The notes: generated by a model not told the origin, from the sequence alone. 64,000 nucleotides of DNA from Methylotenera sp. (GCA_030652995.1 JAUSAG010000013.1:46216-110215); one strand, 5' to 3'. Positions 53,322-63,906 are shown, counted from the stretch's first letter. A program made the numbers and translations.

Positions 53322-54446
53322 CTATCCAAAAAAGTCTTTAGCTTTATCCACCCAACTTTTGTTTTTTGGGCTGTGCTTCCCAGCATCAGCCTGCGTGCTT
53401 TCTTCAAATTCACGTAACAGTTCTTTTTGGCGGGTAGTTAGTTTTACTGGTGTTTCAACCACTACATGCACCATTAAATCGCCATGTTCGCTTGAACGTA
53501 GTGGTTTAATACCTTTTCCGCGCAGCCTAAATACGCCACCTGTTTGGGTTTCAGCAGGAATTTTCATCTTAGCTGAACCATCTAGCGTAGGGACCTCAAT
53601 TTCGCCACCCAGTGCTGCGGTGCTAAAGCTGATCGGCATTTCGCAATGCAGGTTGCCACCATCACGTTGGAACATATCGTGCTGTTTGAGGTGTACGACC
53701 ACATATAGATCACCAGTTGGGCCACCATTCACGCCTGCTTCACCTTCACCACTTAAGCGAATTCTATCGCCTTCATCCACGCCGGCAGGAATTTTTACCG
53801 ATAAGGTTTTATTTTGTTTAACACGCCCCGCGCCGTGGCAAGCTTCGCATTTGTCGTTGTCTCTAATCATTTTGCCTGTGCCGTGGCACTTAGGACAAGT
53901 TTGCTGTACAGAGAAAAAGCCTTGTTGCATACGTACTTGGCCATGACCCCCACAAGTGGTGCAGGTCACAGGCGCCTTGCCTGATTTTGCACCCGTGCCG
54001 CCGCAAGGCTCGCACTTGGCCTGCACAGGAATACGAATTTTAGTTTCAGTGCCTTTTGCTGCGTCTTCTAATGATATTTCCATGTTGTAGCGTAAATCTG
54101 CACCACGATACACATTGCTACGTTGGCCGCGTGCACCACCGCCAAAAATATCACCGAAAATATCGCCGAAGGCATCACCAAAACCTGCGCCACCAAAGCC
54201 ACCTGCGCCTGCACCTTGTTCTACGCCAGCATGGCCATACTGGTCATAAGCGGCACGCTTTTGATCATCGGAGAGCATTTCATAGGCTTCTTTCGCCTCT
54301 TTGAACTGTTCTTCAGCTTTCGGGTTATCAGGGTTGCGATCAGGGTGATACTTCATCGCTAACTTGCGATAAGACTTTTTAATGTCTTCTTCAGAAGCAT
54401 CCTTGTTCACGCCCAGAATTTCGTAATAATCTCTTTTGGTAGCCAT
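53322..54446 (-). CDS. dnaJ: Chaperone DnaJ
   Basis: Hsp40 co-chaperone that delivers substrates to DnaK and stimulates its ATPase. 374 residues with the J domain ([23 protein letters not shown] at about 33-35), a Gly/Phe-rich linker ([20 protein letters not shown]), four CxxCxGxG zinc repeats ([32 protein letters not shown], about residues 143-206) and the substrate-binding C-terminal domains. Complete type I DnaJ. Confidence 0.97.
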   Translation of the reverse strand: MATKRDYYEILGVNKDASEEDIKKSYRKLAMKYHPDRNPDNPKAEEQFKEAKEAYEMLSDDQKRAAYDQYGHAGVEQGAGAGGFGGAGFGDAFGDIFGDIFGGGARGQRSNVYRGADLRYNMEISLEDAAKGTETKIRIPVQAKCEPCGGTGAKSGKAPVTCTTCGGHGQVRMQQGFFSVQQTCPKCHGTGKMIRDNDKCEACHGAGRVKQNKTLSVKIPAGVDEGDRIRLSGEGEAGVNGGPTGDLYVVVHLKQHDMFQRDGGNLHCEMPISFSTAALGGEIEVPTLDGSAKMKIPAETQTGGVFRLRGKGIKPLRSSEHGDLMVHVVVETPVKLTTRQKELLREFEESTQADAGKHSPKNKSWVDKAKDFFG

Positions 54447-54529
54447 ATTTTAGTCGTTAGTTGGTAGTCATTAGTCGGTAGTTGATGTGTTGGAAGCCGT
54501 CAGTTTATGGCCTTAGTTATTAGCGCAAA

Positions 54530-54562
54530 AGTCGTTAGCACCTGATTTGGATGCTAACGACT
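54530..54562. terminator. Hairpin between dnaK and dnaJ
   Basis: AGTCGTTAGCA and TGCTAACGACT form a perfect 11-bp stem over 11 nt, in a repetitive TTAGTCGTTAGT-like spacer 27 nt past the dnaK stop. It could lower dnaJ expression relative to dnaK or protect the dnaK mRNA 3' end. Confidence 0.6.
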
Positions 54563-54589
54563 AGCCACTACAATGCTAACAACTGCCTT

Positions 54590-56515
54590 TTAGTCTTTCT
54601 TTACTTCTTCAAACTCAGCATCTACTACATCACCATCCACAGTTTTTTCATTTTCAGTGCTTGGTTGCGCGCTTTGTGTATTAGCTTCTGCCTGCTCTGC
54701 TGCGTACACTTTTTCGCCCAATTTTTGTGACGCTTCAGTCAATGCTGTAGTTTTTGCTTCAATCGCGTCTTTATCATCTGATTGCAACACTTCTTCTACG
54801 CCTTTAAGTGCGGTTTCAATCGCTTCTTTTTCTGCGGAGTCTAATTTGTCGCCATGTTCAGCCAGTGATTTTTTCACTGAATGTACCATGCCATCTGCGG
54901 CATTACGCGCATCTACAAGTTCGCGGTATTTCTTGTCTTCATCCGCATACTTAATGGCATCTTCTTCCATTTGCTGAATTTCAGCTTCAGATAAACCGCT
55001 ATTGGCTTTAATGGTAATTTTATTTTCTTTACCCGTCGCTTTATCTTTGGCAGAAACATGCAAAATGCCGTTGGCATCAATATCAAAGGTCACTTCAATT
55101 TGCGGCATGCCACGTGGTGCTGGTGGAATATCGCTTAAATTAAATTGACCTAATGATTTATTTGCCGCTGCCTTTTCACGTTCGCCTTGCAACACTTGAA
55201 TGGTCACGGCATTTTGGTTGTCGTCAGCGGTTGAGAACGTTTGCGATGCCTTGGTAGGAATCGTGGTGTTTTTCTTGATGACTTTAGTCATCACGCCGCC
55301 CAAAGTTTCAATACCTAAAGAAAGTGGCGTTACATCCAGCAACAATACATCTTTAACATCGCCTTTAAGTACACCGCCCTGAATTGCAGCACCTACTGCT
55401 ACAGCTTCATCAGGGTTGACATCTTTACGTGGTTCTTTGCCAAAGATTTCTTTCACTTTCTCTTGCACTTTTGGCATACGGCTTTGACCGCCGACCAAAA
55501 TCACGTCAGTAATATCGTCAATTGAAACGCCCGCATCTTTAATCGCCATGCGGCATGGTGCCATTGTGCGTTCAATTAAATCTTCAACTAATGATTCTAA
55601 TTTCGCACGTGTGATTTTTACCACCAAGTGTTTAGGGCCTGTTGCATCAGCCGTAATATATGGCAAATTCACTTCAGTTTGTGTAGCGCCTGACAACTCG
55701 ATTTTTGCTTTTTCAGCCGCTTCTTTTAAGCGTTGTTTTGCTAGTAAATCATTGCGTAAATCCAGACCGCCGTTGTCTTTTTTGAACTCATCAGCTAAAA
55801 AGTCGATTAAGCGGTTATCAAAATCTTCGCCACCCAAGAACGTATCGCCATTGGTTGAAAGTACTTCAAATTGATGCTCGCCATCAATGCTTGAAATCTC
55901 AATAATAGAAACGTCAAAAGTACCGCCGCCCAAGTCATACACGGCAATTTTACGGTCACCTTCTTGTTTATCTAAACCAAAAGCAAGTGCCGCAGCTGTA
56001 GGCTCGTTAATAATACGTTTAACATCTAAGCCAGCGATGCGGCCAGCATCTTTAGTGGCTTGGCGTTGACTATCGTTAAAGTAAGCTGGCACGGTAATCA
56101 CTGCTTCGGTGACTTCTTCACCCAAATAATCTTCGGCCGTTTTTTTCATTTTGCGCAAAACTTCAGCAGAAATTTGTGGCGGCGCCATTTTAACGCCGCG
56201 TATTTCCACCCAGGCATCGCCATTATCAGCTTTAGCAATGGTGTAAGGCATTAAGCCGATGTCTTTTTGCACTTCTTTTTCGTCAAAGCGGCGACCAATC
56301 AAGCGCTTAACTGCGTAAAGCGTATTTTTTGGGTTAGTCACTGCTTGGCGCTTAGCTGGTGCGCCCGCTAAAATTTCGCCGTCTTCTTGATACGCGATGA
56401 TCGAAGGCGTAGTGCGTGTACCTTCAGAGTTTTCAATTACACGTGGCTTGCCGCCTTCCATCACAGCTACGCAAGAGTTTGTTGTACCTAAGTCAATACC
56501 AATAATTTTGCCCAT
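54590..56515 (-). CDS. dnaK: Chaperone DnaK (Hsp70)
   Basis: ATP-dependent Hsp70. 641 residues: [58 protein letters not shown] and [20 protein letters not shown] in the ATPase half. The linker [20 protein letters not shown], the substrate domain and an acidic C-terminal end ([15 protein letters not shown]) with the typical EEVKKD follow. grpE lies 190 nt upstream and dnaJ 143 nt downstream, on the same strand. Confidence 0.98.
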   Translation of the reverse strand: MGKIIGIDLGTTNSCVAVMEGGKPRVIENSEGTRTTPSIIAYQEDGEILAGAPAKRQAVTNPKNTLYAVKRLIGRRFDEKEVQKDIGLMPYTIAKADNGDAWVEIRGVKMAPPQISAEVLRKMKKTAEDYLGEEVTEAVITVPAYFNDSQRQATKDAGRIAGLDVKRIINEPTAAALAFGLDKQEGDRKIAVYDLGGGTFDVSIIEISSIDGEHQFEVLSTNGDTFLGGEDFDNRLIDFLADEFKKDNGGLDLRNDLLAKQRLKEAAEKAKIELSGATQTEVNLPYITADATGPKHLVVKITRAKLESLVEDLIERTMAPCRMAIKDAGVSIDDITDVILVGGQSRMPKVQEKVKEIFGKEPRKDVNPDEAVAVGAAIQGGVLKGDVKDVLLLDVTPLSLGIETLGGVMTKVIKKNTTIPTKASQTFSTADDNQNAVTIQVLQGEREKAAANKSLGQFNLSDIPPAPRGMPQIEVTFDIDANGILHVSAKDKATGKENKITIKANSGLSEAEIQQMEEDAIKYADEDKKYRELVDARNAADGMVHSVKKSLAEHGDKLDSAEKEAIETALKGVEEVLQSDDKDAIEAKTTALTEASQKLGEKVYAAEQAEANTQSAQPSTENEKTVDGDVVDAEFEEVKKD

Positions 56516-56705
56516 ATTTTAATTTCCTTTTCTAAATTTCTTAATTAGCCGCAGATAAATGCAGCTGAACGCGGATAAAACAAATGCATTCAGCTAGCTT
56601 TATTTACCAGCGGTAAGCTGATGCTTTTAACCTTGCAAACGATATGGAGGTTAAATTTTATAATTCAAGTGGTTGGTTTTATTCGCATTCATCTGATACT
56701 AAAAA

Positions 56706-57209
56706 TTATTTGGCTACCATCACCAATGCAGGGCGTAATACGCGGTCATTGAGTGTGTAGCCTTTTTGCAGTACTTGAGTAACGGTGTTAGGTTCTCCAC
56801 TGTTTTCTAGCATCGAGATTGCCTGATGTTTATTTGGATCAAACTTATCACCGATAGGATTAATTTCTGCAATATTGAATTTATCAAATACCGCGCTCAA
56901 TTGGTTGGCTGTAATTTGAACGCCATCTTTGTAACTTTGCACGTCTGTCGCTTCAATGATTAACGCAGCATCCAGACTATCTTTAACTGCCAGCAATTCA
57001 TTTGAGAATTTTTCTAAAGCGAATTTCCGAGCTTTTTCAATATCATCCATTGCACGACGACGTATGTTTTCGCCATCAGCTTTGGTATACAACACAGCGG
57101 CTTGTTGCTCTGCCAATTGTGCTTCTAAGGTTGCGATTTTGTCTTCTGCTGAAATTTCTGGCGTGTTGTTTTCAGGCTGAATTTCAGGGGTTTGATCATC
57201 TTGTTGCAT
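56706..57209 (-). CDS. grpE: Nucleotide-exchange factor GrpE
   Basis: Releases ADP from DnaK. 167 residues: an acidic, low-complexity N-terminus, a long helix ([20 protein letters not shown], then [20 protein letters not shown]), and the beta-wing [18 protein letters not shown], ending [20 protein letters not shown]. Intact. First gene of the grpE-dnaK-dnaJ group. Confidence 0.96.
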   Translation of the reverse strand: MQQDDQTPEIQPENNTPEISAEDKIATLEAQLAEQQAAVLYTKADGENIRRRAMDDIEKARKFALEKFSNELLAVKDSLDAALIIEATDVQSYKDGVQITANQLSAVFDKFNIAEINPIGDKFDPNKHQAISMLENSGEPNTVTQVLQKGYTLNDRVLRPALVMVAK

Positions 57210-57300
57210 GGTGTTCCTCTAACTGAATGGTAAATGCAAAGTAATTGAGTGCTCGTAATAAGCGATAACGTAATGCCTACGTGGTGTTAGGTATAGGGTT

Positions 57301-57307
57301 TTTCAAG
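57301..57307 (-). promoter_or_regulatory. Possible heat-shock (sigma-32) -35 element upstream of grpE
   Basis: CTTGAAA on the minus strand, about 92 nt upstream of the grpE start, matches the sigma-32 -35 consensus. The expected CCCAT-type -10 is not convincing (C-rich CACCAC at the right distance). Offered because a heat-shock promoter is expected here; weak evidence. Confidence 0.3.
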
Positions 57308-57360
57308 AGTAAAACTTAAAAATTAGTGTATGGCTGGTTTTTGAGGCTTTCTTCCACCAG

Positions 57361-57465
57361 CTAATCAAAGGTTGCGTTTGGGTGGTAAACGCGAATATCC
57401 GTAATCACCGCTAAATTGTGAATGGCATCACCAATGTAGGAGGTTTTAGCAAGCAGACTCGGCAT
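57361..57465 (-). other. Short unassigned reading frame upstream of grpE
   Basis: 34 codons from ATG 57465 (MPSLLAKTSYIGDAIHNLAV) to TAG 57361. Similar composition continues 12 codons upstream to a stop. It looks like real protein sequence but I recognise no family; it could be the C-terminal end of a lost gene. The rest of 57210-57681 shows no gene and should hold the promoters of grpE and the glycosyltransferase. Confidence 0.3.
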
Positions 57466-57681
57466 GGATGCTGTTTCCGCATACAATCTCCCTTTTGATT
57501 AAGCCATTTTTTTATACCAAATATTTAGTAACGGCCCCGGCTGTTTCTTGCTTGCTCAATTAATTTGCTTAGGGTCATGTGGACTATTGGACATTTGTCG
57601 CTAACTAGCGCTTAAGTTATCGCTAAATTAACAACATCAATTGCTTTGGGATGAGCATTTAATCCCCTATAATCTCGCCTT

Positions 57682-58497
57682 ATGAACGCGCAAACAAAAC
57701 TGGTCACCATTTTAGTGCCCAACTATAAAACACTAGAAATCACAAAAATTTGTATGCGTTTATTACGCAAATATACAAATCTTGATCAAGTTAAAGTGAT
57801 TGCCATCGACAATAATTCGCAAGATGCATCCGTTGAGTACTTGCGAAGTCTGCCTTGGGTTAAGCTAATAGAACGTATGCCTGAGGCGGCCGATACGGTG
57901 CCTTTGCCGCACTCGCGGGCGCTGGATCTTGCCTTGGCAAGTGAATCACCTTATGTGCAATCCATTCATACAGATACCTTTGTGAAGCGTGCAGACTGGC
58001 TAGATGTACTATTGAAACCTTTTAATGTTAATCTAAAATTGGCAGGGGTTGGTTCTTGGAAGTTAGAGTCTAAAAACTGCCTGCAACGTTGGGGAATCCG
58101 CTTTGAGCAAGTATGGAAAAAATGTTTGCATGATGTGTTTGGCTATCAAGGCTATAACGCTAATCGTTTAGATGAAACTAAGTACTACCTACGTAGCCAT
58201 TGTGCGATGTATCGTACAGATGTGATTTGTGAGTTAAATGCTAACTTTTCAGATGGTAATGTCACTGCGGGTAAAGTCATGCATGAGAAAATGGTGCCTG
58301 CAGGTTACGACATGTTGTTTTTAGATTCGACTAGCTTAGGGATGTATGTTGACCACCTTAATCACGCCACGTTGATTTTTAACCATCAACTTGGCACCAG
58401 CGCAAAAAATATGAAAGAAGGCGCTAAAAGGATTAAGCGAAAATTGCGAGGGATCGATGCTGAAAGTTTTTTTCTTTCTAGTGACCTCGGTAAATAA
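57682..58497 (+). CDS. Family 2 glycosyltransferase
   Basis: 271 residues of the GT-A fold. It starts MNAQTKLVTILVPNYKTLEI; nucleotide binding is suggested by VIAIDNNSQDASVEYLRSLP (about residues 39-58), and YVQSIHTDTFVKRADWLDVL (about 92-111) has the acidic position of the DxD site. Cytoplasmic, presumably building LPS or another surface glycan. It is the first plus-strand gene of the polysaccharide cluster; the next glycosyltransferase follows after 7 nt. Confidence 0.87.
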   Translation: MNAQTKLVTILVPNYKTLEITKICMRLLRKYTNLDQVKVIAIDNNSQDASVEYLRSLPWVKLIERMPEAADTVPLPHSRALDLALASESPYVQSIHTDTFVKRADWLDVLLKPFNVNLKLAGVGSWKLESKNCLQRWGIRFEQVWKKCLHDVFGYQGYNANRLDETKYYLRSHCAMYRTDVICELNANFSDGNVTAGKVMHEKMVPAGYDMLFLDSTSLGMYVDHLNHATLIFNHQLGTSAKNMKEGAKRIKRKLRGIDAESFFLSSDLGK

Positions 58498-58504
58498 AAT
58501 ATAA

Positions 58505-59407
58505 ATGAATACTTCATTTCAACAAATTACTCCAGAAATGATATGTGGTATCGTAGTTACTTATGAACCAGATCAACGTCTAATCTCAAGATTATCTATA
58601 CTTTCTAAGCAGCTAACTAAGTTAGTAATTATTGACAATTCAGTTCTTAAAAAAGATTTACAATTTATCGCAAATAGCTTTGATTCCGAAAAGTTATTAT
58701 TAATTAGTAATAAGAAAAACTTAGGGTTAGGTTTTGCGTTGAATCAAGGTTTAATAGAAGCAAAAAAACTTGGATATGCTTTTGTTATTTTTTTTGATCA
58801 AGATAGCCGTATTTTCGCAGATTCAATTTCTAATATGTGCTCTATATTTAATTGTATAAATGATAAAAATATCGGGCTTTTAGGAGGGTCTTATAAGAAG
58901 ACTTTGGATAAGAAAAATAAAATTAACTCATTTGGGTTAACGTATATCAAAAAAAAATCGAATATAACTTCAGGATCATTAATGTCACTCGATATTTTTG
59001 AGAAAGTCGGACTTTTCCGAGCTGACTATTTTATTGATTGCATTGATTCTGAATTTTGTTTAAGGCTTCGTAAAAACGGATACTCAATATATCAGACAGC
59101 TATTCCAATAATGGAGCATGCTGTAGGTAGTCCATTAGTGTTTAAATTTTATAAGTATAAATTTGTTAGCACTAATCACTCAGCCGATAGAAGATACTAT
59201 ATTGCTAGAAATCATTTTGTTATGTTAAGAGAATATAGAAGCTATATATCTAAAGTCCCTTTTTTTTGGGCATTTAAAGCTATAAAAAGATCTTTTTATT
59301 TTTCATTTATTGTTATTCTTTTTGAACAGCAAAAAATTAATAAATTAAAAGCTATAGCTTTGGGTTTTAAGGATGGGATTTTTAATAAGATGGGTATGAG
59401 AAATTAA
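58505..59407 (+). CDS. Rhamnosyltransferase-like family 2 glycosyltransferase
   Basis: 300 residues with CGIVVTYEPDQRLISRLSIL (N-terminal strand), AFVIFFDQDSRIFADSISNM (DxD-like, about residues 94-113) and RADYFIDCIDSEFCLRLRKN, a set shared with rhamnosyltransferases (RfbF/WbbL type). Strikingly AT-rich DNA compared with the gene before it, suggesting recent transfer as part of a glycan locus. Its stop overlaps the convergent methyltransferase by 4 nt. Donor sugar not decidable. Confidence 0.87.
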   Translation: MNTSFQQITPEMICGIVVTYEPDQRLISRLSILSKQLTKLVIIDNSVLKKDLQFIANSFDSEKLLLISNKKNLGLGFALNQGLIEAKKLGYAFVIFFDQDSRIFADSISNMCSIFNCINDKNIGLLGGSYKKTLDKKNKINSFGLTYIKKKSNITSGSLMSLDIFEKVGLFRADYFIDCIDSEFCLRLRKNGYSIYQTAIPIMEHAVGSPLVFKFYKYKFVSTNHSADRRYYIARNHFVMLREYRSYISKVPFFWAFKAIKRSFYFSFIVILFEQQKINKLKAIALGFKDGIFNKMGMRN

Positions 59408-60015
59408 TTTTTGATTGATTTAAGTTCCCAAATTAAGTGGGTATTTTTTCTAATACCTAAGATTTTTAATAAGTGATTTTTAATTCTAATTAACGTATTT
59501 TGGTTTTCAATTAAGTCGTTTCCGTTTATCCATCTAACAGTTCTAGCTTCAAATTTACCAACAAACCCATAAACCATTGCTCTAGGAGCGCTCCCGCAAA
59601 AATATTTGTGTGTTCGTTGAGTGATGAAATTTACATGAGTAGGGTCTTGGAAAGCTTCAGGACTAGGGAATGCAGGTGTTTGGGCATAAAAAATACCTGA
59701 CGGCTTAAGAACTCTATGTATCTCGTTCATTAGATCAATAAAGGGAAACCTTGTAGTTTTGTTTTCGTTTAATATTCTTGGAATATGTTCAATAAAATCG
59801 TAAGCAGAAACGAAATCAAAATAATCATCTTCATAAGGAATCTTTTCTAAACTTAGATTTGCATTCTTAAATATAACTTCCGAATTAAGTAATGGGGATT
59901 TATAAATATCGACAACATGCACCTCATCGGCATAATAAGGATTTCTTGGATTTGATCCACAACCTAAATCTAAATGCCTAGATAATTTTGATTGTTCCAG
60001 ATTAGTTGTCATCAT
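59404..60015 (-). CDS. Class I SAM-dependent methyltransferase
   Basis: 203 residues. SAM-binding motif I is HLDLGCGSNPRNPYYADEVH (about residues 15-34). Motif II DYFDFVSAYDFIEHIPRILN and a motif III-like segment VLKPSGIFYAQTPAFPSPEA follow, with an insert at IHRVLKPSG. Likely a small-molecule or sugar O-methyltransferase of the surface glycan. It is convergent with the rhamnosyltransferase-like gene and 5 nt downstream of the next GT2 gene. AT-rich. Confidence 0.85.
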   Translation of the reverse strand: MMTTNLEQSKLSRHLDLGCGSNPRNPYYADEVHVVDIYKSPLLNSEVIFKNANLSLEKIPYEDDYFDFVSAYDFIEHIPRILNENKTTRFPFIDLMNEIHRVLKPSGIFYAQTPAFPSPEAFQDPTHVNFITQRTHKYFCGSAPRAMVYGFVGKFEARTVRWINGNDLIENQNTLIRIKNHLLKILGIRKNTHLIWELKSIKN

Positions 60016-60020
60016 TTAAC

Positions 60021-60911
60021 CTATTTGTTTATATTAAAGCTAATAATTGTAGCTTTGTCTCTGTCTATTTTGCCAGCCAGTTGGTTTTTATTGCCAATTG
60101 ACATTCTTAAACATATCTTTAAAAAAATTATTCTTATAACTGCGCTTGTTATTTTTAATGTGCTGATTAGTTGCAGATCAAATTTCCTATAATGCTTTTT
60201 AAGAAATAGAAAAGCACCTTTTCTTTTTCTTATCCATTTATCAAGGTTATCCGATTTAAACTCGCTTGCACCACCTATATGTGTAATTTGGATATTGGGA
60301 TTGAATCCAATTTTATAGCCAAGCTTTCTAGCTCTCAAACAAATGTCTACGTCCTCGCCATATAAGAAAAAATCAGGGTCGAAACCTTGAAGTTCATTAT
60401 ACAATGACTTAGTCATAAATATACATGCGCCTAGCACCCAAGCAATTTCTCCGGGCAACTGATTGAATTTAGTAAAAATTGCATATTTTTGACCAGGGTA
60501 TTTATATTTTGGATATACAAATTTGTTTTTTCTAGGTTCATTAATTAATGGCGCTAGAAAGCCAAAATTGTTACTTTGGTAGTGATTTAGTAAATCAAAT
60601 ATCGTAAGGGGGGAGTCAAGACTGGTGTCTGGATTTAGAAGTAAAATATAATCCCCATTCGCATATTTTACGGCTAGATTATTCGCTCTACCGAAGCCTA
60701 GATTATCCATGCTTTTTATTAGCTTTAGATTTGATGGAGCAAAAGACTCAATTACTTCGATACTATTATCCGTACTTGCATTATCAACGACGATAATTTC
60801 AATTAATACCTGTGTTTGTTTTTGCAGTGAGTTTAAGCATGCTAATAAATAGTCAGCAGTATTGAAGTTAACGATAATCACTGATATTTGCGGTTTTGTC
60901 TCTATGCTCAT
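60021..60911 (-). CDS. Family 2 glycosyltransferase
   Basis: 296 residues: ISVIIVNFNTADYLLACLNS at the N-terminus, VVDNASTDNSIEVIESF, the donor site DYILLLNPDTSLDSPLTIFD, and DFFLYGEDVDICLRARKLGY, the acceptor/ED motif of WcaA/RfbF-type transferases. A hydrophobic C-terminal helix (TSAVIRIIFLKICLRMSI) may attach it to the inner membrane. AT-rich. Same strand as the methyltransferase and the kinase on either side. Confidence 0.88.
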   Translation of the reverse strand: MSIETKPQISVIIVNFNTADYLLACLNSLQKQTQVLIEIIVVDNASTDNSIEVIESFAPSNLKLIKSMDNLGFGRANNLAVKYANGDYILLLNPDTSLDSPLTIFDLLNHYQSNNFGFLAPLINEPRKNKFVYPKYKYPGQKYAIFTKFNQLPGEIAWVLGACIFMTKSLYNELQGFDPDFFLYGEDVDICLRARKLGYKIGFNPNIQITHIGGASEFKSDNLDKWIRKRKGAFLFLKKHYRKFDLQLISTLKITSAVIRIIFLKICLRMSIGNKNQLAGKIDRDKATIISFNINK

Positions 60912-60960
60912 AAGCTTCCGAATAAATTCTGATTAAAATCGATTAAATTTAACTATTGTT

Positions 60961-61779
60961 TCAAGCCGCAGGAAGGTATTTTCTTTTATATTTCTCGTCA
61001 AGCTTTATTGCTCTTGCAGTAACTCTTTTTAAAAAACTACTGTTGGGGATTAGCCGATTTTGTTGAAAGTATTTTTGATATTTGAGGATAAATCTTAATA
61101 TGTCCCTTTGACTCAGTCCTATATGCATAGCCGAAAAGTACAATGCAGACAAGTCTTTTAATTGATGTGTTTCAGAAATGGATTTTGCAACTCCAGCTCT
61201 ATGTAGGTCTATTAAGTACAGATGAATCTCCCCTTTTTTTAGAAGCTTGCTATCTAAACAGATATGGCACAAGTAAAAGTCGCGATGATGAAGCCCGTTA
61301 CTATGAAATCTGCCGCTGAGTTCAGCAACTGCATTAATAAGTTCGCGTTTAAATTTTAGAGTTGGTGGGCTATTAATCCAATCTTTGCAAAGAGTTTCTA
61401 GCGAAATTATATCCCCAAGATCTAGTGTAAGGATGAAAGACTCTTTTGTTGCGGGACTGCAGCCTTTTTCTCCATAAGCAACTAAAGGAGTTGTAGGGAT
61501 GCCAATTTCGTCTAACTTCTTAATTGCTATCGATTCATTTTTGGCACCCAAGATTGGTAGTTTAAAGTTAAAAATATTTTTTAAAATTTCTCGATAACCT
61601 GTTCTGAAGTGTTTTTTTACAAAAAAAGAATTATTGCCTATTTTCACTTGAAGCGTTTTTCGTTCCTTTACACTTCTGAACTCTTTGCCATCTAGCGACA
61701 TAAAAAAATCAAAACTTTCTTGATGATTGTCTAGATAGCTAGAAAATTTTTCATTGATGTATACGTGTTCGTTATTCAA
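60961..61779 (-). CDS. LPS core kinase-like protein (WaaP/InaA/Kdo kinase family)
   Basis: 272 residues of the eukaryotic-like kinase fold used for LPS core phosphorylation. ATP-binding lysine in NSFFVKKHFRTGYREILKNI, catalytic loop GLHHRDFYLCHICLD (HRD, about residues 157-171) and the metal-binding Asp in LYLIDLHRAGVAKSI. Members phosphorylate heptose or Kdo of the inner core in the cytosol. It is the first minus-strand gene of this group, diverging from the membrane protein at 61885. Confidence 0.87.
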   Translation of the reverse strand: MNNEHVYINEKFSSYLDNHQESFDFFMSLDGKEFRSVKERKTLQVKIGNNSFFVKKHFRTGYREILKNIFNFKLPILGAKNESIAIKKLDEIGIPTTPLVAYGEKGCSPATKESFILTLDLGDIISLETLCKDWINSPPTLKFKRELINAVAELSGRFHSNGLHHRDFYLCHICLDSKLLKKGEIHLYLIDLHRAGVAKSISETHQLKDLSALYFSAMHIGLSQRDILRFILKYQKYFQQNRLIPNSSFLKRVTARAIKLDEKYKRKYLPAA

Positions 61780-61884
61780 ATCTTAATTTCCATATTTAAG
61801 TTTATTTGGTAAAGTTCGGCCATGTTTTTTCAAATTGCTAGATAATTAGGTTCTTGCACTTAATAGTTAGGGTCGATTTTTTGT

Positions 61885-63429
61885 ATGGATAACGCGATTA
61901 AAGCTTCTAGCGATTATTTTAAGTGGTTTCTCATACCAGTTGGGATTTTAATTTCTTGTTGGATCATCTATCTGCAACATGGTTGGGTAACGTCTGATGC
62001 CCTTTTATATTTTGAAATGGCACGTTTGATTGCCGACGGGCAATGGCAAGCTGCTACTAGTATGTTTAAATGGCCTTTCTATCCTAGCCTGATTGCTTTG
62101 GTCCATATGGCGACAGGTTTATCTGTACAGGCTAGTGCCCAATGTCTGAGTGTTACCTTCTTTGCAACAAGCCTGTGGGCGCTGATTAAAATCGTTACGC
62201 AGTTTGGTGGTAATCAACGGGCACAAGTGCTAGCTGCCTTGATGGTGTTCGGATCTACCTATATTGCGGGTGATATTATGCCTATGTCCACGCGCGACCA
62301 AGGTTATTGGGCGTTTATGTTATTGGCAATATGGCAATTGATCGTGTTTTATAAACACGGGGCTATTAAAAATGGGCTCGCATGGCAGGTGTTAGCGATG
62401 GTTGCGACGTTGTTTCGTATTGAAGGTGCTGTATATATACTTGCACTTCCTTTAGCGTTATTCACGCTACCTAAATCGAGAGCTGACGGTAAAAATATTC
62501 TTCTGTTCTTACATGCTTATTCATTTTTTATATTGCTGGGAATTTTAGCCCTGCTCGCAGTTTTGATGTCGAGTAGCATTAATATAGATGCATTTGGACG
62601 GTTAAAAGAGTTATTCACCGGTTTTTCTGATATTGAACAAAATATCAAACAAAATTTGATAAACCGCGTGGATATTATGCGCGATCAAGTGATTGGTGAG
62701 CCATTTAAGGAATTTGCTTGGTTTACTTTTTTACTTTCACTTTTTAGTATCAGCATCATTAAATGTTTCTTTGTTGCGGGTTGGTCACCAGCAATTCTTG
62801 CATTATCCAATGCGCATCAATCACGAGATGCGCTGGATAAAGATACATTCAAGGTGTTGAGTGTGTTTGCGGTGATTACTTGGGTGATTGCATGCTTGAT
62901 TATATTGAAAGTGAATCTCCTATCTGGACGCTATGTAGTGCTATTTGGATTTGTACTTATTGCTGTTGCGAGCATTGTTGCAGAAGTGCATTTGCAGCAG
63001 TGGAAACATGCTAAATTTAGCAATAGAGCAGTGCTGGTGGTCTGTGCAATTATGGTATTAGTGGGCTTGATTAGCAATGTGCTACCTAAACGTGATGGGT
63101 ACCACTATGAAATTAACGCAGTAGAATATGTGCAACAATCGCTAGTTGATAGCAAACAGCAAGCCGTACTTTATACATCAGAGAGGCAACGGTTTTATGC
63201 ACGAAAACCTTATGAAGATAGATATTACGATGAGTGGCAATATTTAGTTGAGCGTATTGAGGATGGTCGTGTTAATCAGTATGCGTTTGTGGTGATTAAC
63301 CTTGATCTAAAAGCTGATAGTGTGGCTAAAGAGACCTACTTGCAATCGCACTTAACTCAATTTAAACAAGACAAAGTGTTCTATGGGCATAAAAAGAAAA
63401 AAAGAACATACGTCTATCGTCGAGTTTGA
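61885..63429 (+). CDS. PMT/ArnT-like integral membrane glycosyltransferase
   Basis: 514 residues with about 11-12 membrane segments (WFLIPVGILISCWIIYLQHG, VLAALMVFGSTYIAGDIMPM and others). The first periplasmic loop begins GWVTSDALLYFEMARLIADG, whose Asp and Glu correspond to the acidic catalytic positions of GT39/GT83 polyprenyl-phosphate-sugar transferases. The C-terminal ~110 residues are soluble. I infer addition of a sugar to lipid A, core or protein on the periplasmic face. Family assignment is moderate because similarity is mostly topology and the first loop. Confidence 0.7.
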   Translation: MDNAIKASSDYFKWFLIPVGILISCWIIYLQHGWVTSDALLYFEMARLIADGQWQAATSMFKWPFYPSLIALVHMATGLSVQASAQCLSVTFFATSLWALIKIVTQFGGNQRAQVLAALMVFGSTYIAGDIMPMSTRDQGYWAFMLLAIWQLIVFYKHGAIKNGLAWQVLAMVATLFRIEGAVYILALPLALFTLPKSRADGKNILLFLHAYSFFILLGILALLAVLMSSSINIDAFGRLKELFTGFSDIEQNIKQNLINRVDIMRDQVIGEPFKEFAWFTFLLSLFSISIIKCFFVAGWSPAILALSNAHQSRDALDKDTFKVLSVFAVITWVIACLIILKVNLLSGRYVVLFGFVLIAVASIVAEVHLQQWKHAKFSNRAVLVVCAIMVLVGLISNVLPKRDGYHYEINAVEYVQQSLVDSKQQAVLYTSERQRFYARKPYEDRYYDEWQYLVERIEDGRVNQYAFVVINLDLKADSVAKETYLQSHLTQFKQDKVFYGHKKKKRTYVYRRV

Positions 63430-63608
63430 GCTTTTCAACAGAGTAGCTCGACTGCTGTCGGTGACCAGTTGAACATTGCAGGATATTGTAGTTATTTGGT
63501 AAAGTTAATCGGACGTCTCTAATAGGTCAAGGCTAATGGAATGGACGCCCACTTCCTAAGACGGCATCTAAGTGCCAAAGTAGTGTTTCGGTTAATAAAC
63601 ACTTAAAT

Positions 63609-63691
63609 AGTCGCCCCTGAACATCTCAGTTCAAGCAGTTTTTAACTGATTGAACTGAGCACCATTTAAATACTGCTGTATAGCGGCGACT
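63609..63691. other. Long structured hairpin
   Basis: An inner stem TCAGTTCAAGCAGTT / AACTGATTGAACTGA (63626-63640 and 63644-63658, one mismatch, 3-nt loop) is enclosed by AGTCGCC / GGCGACT (63609-63615 and 63685-63691). It is about 180 nt past the membrane-protein stop; it could be a terminator without U-run, a small RNA or a mobile-element end. Confidence 0.5.
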
Positions 63692-63881
63692 AACAATAGG
63701 CTTCAAATAAAATCCGGATGTATGGCTGGAATCTTTACCGACTCAAAATCATTAAATGAAAGCTTGGTGAATGTTGGCGTCCATGTATGTAAAAACGCAA
63801 TATAATCGCACTTCCACTGAAATATTTCCCACCAACAGCAATTAAATTGAATTAATATGGGGCGCGCTCAAATTTGAAGTG

Positions 63882-63906
63882 CAACATTTTTCGAAGGAAA
63901 ATGTTG
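63882..63906 (+). promoter_or_regulatory. Hairpin enclosing the IS30 ribosome-binding site
   Basis: CAACATTTT and AAAATGTTG form a perfect 9-bp stem whose 7-nt loop is TCGAAGG, holding most of the ribosome-binding site GAAGGA of the transposase; the ATG (63908) follows the stem by one base. This geometry would limit translation of the transposase. Confidence 0.5.
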
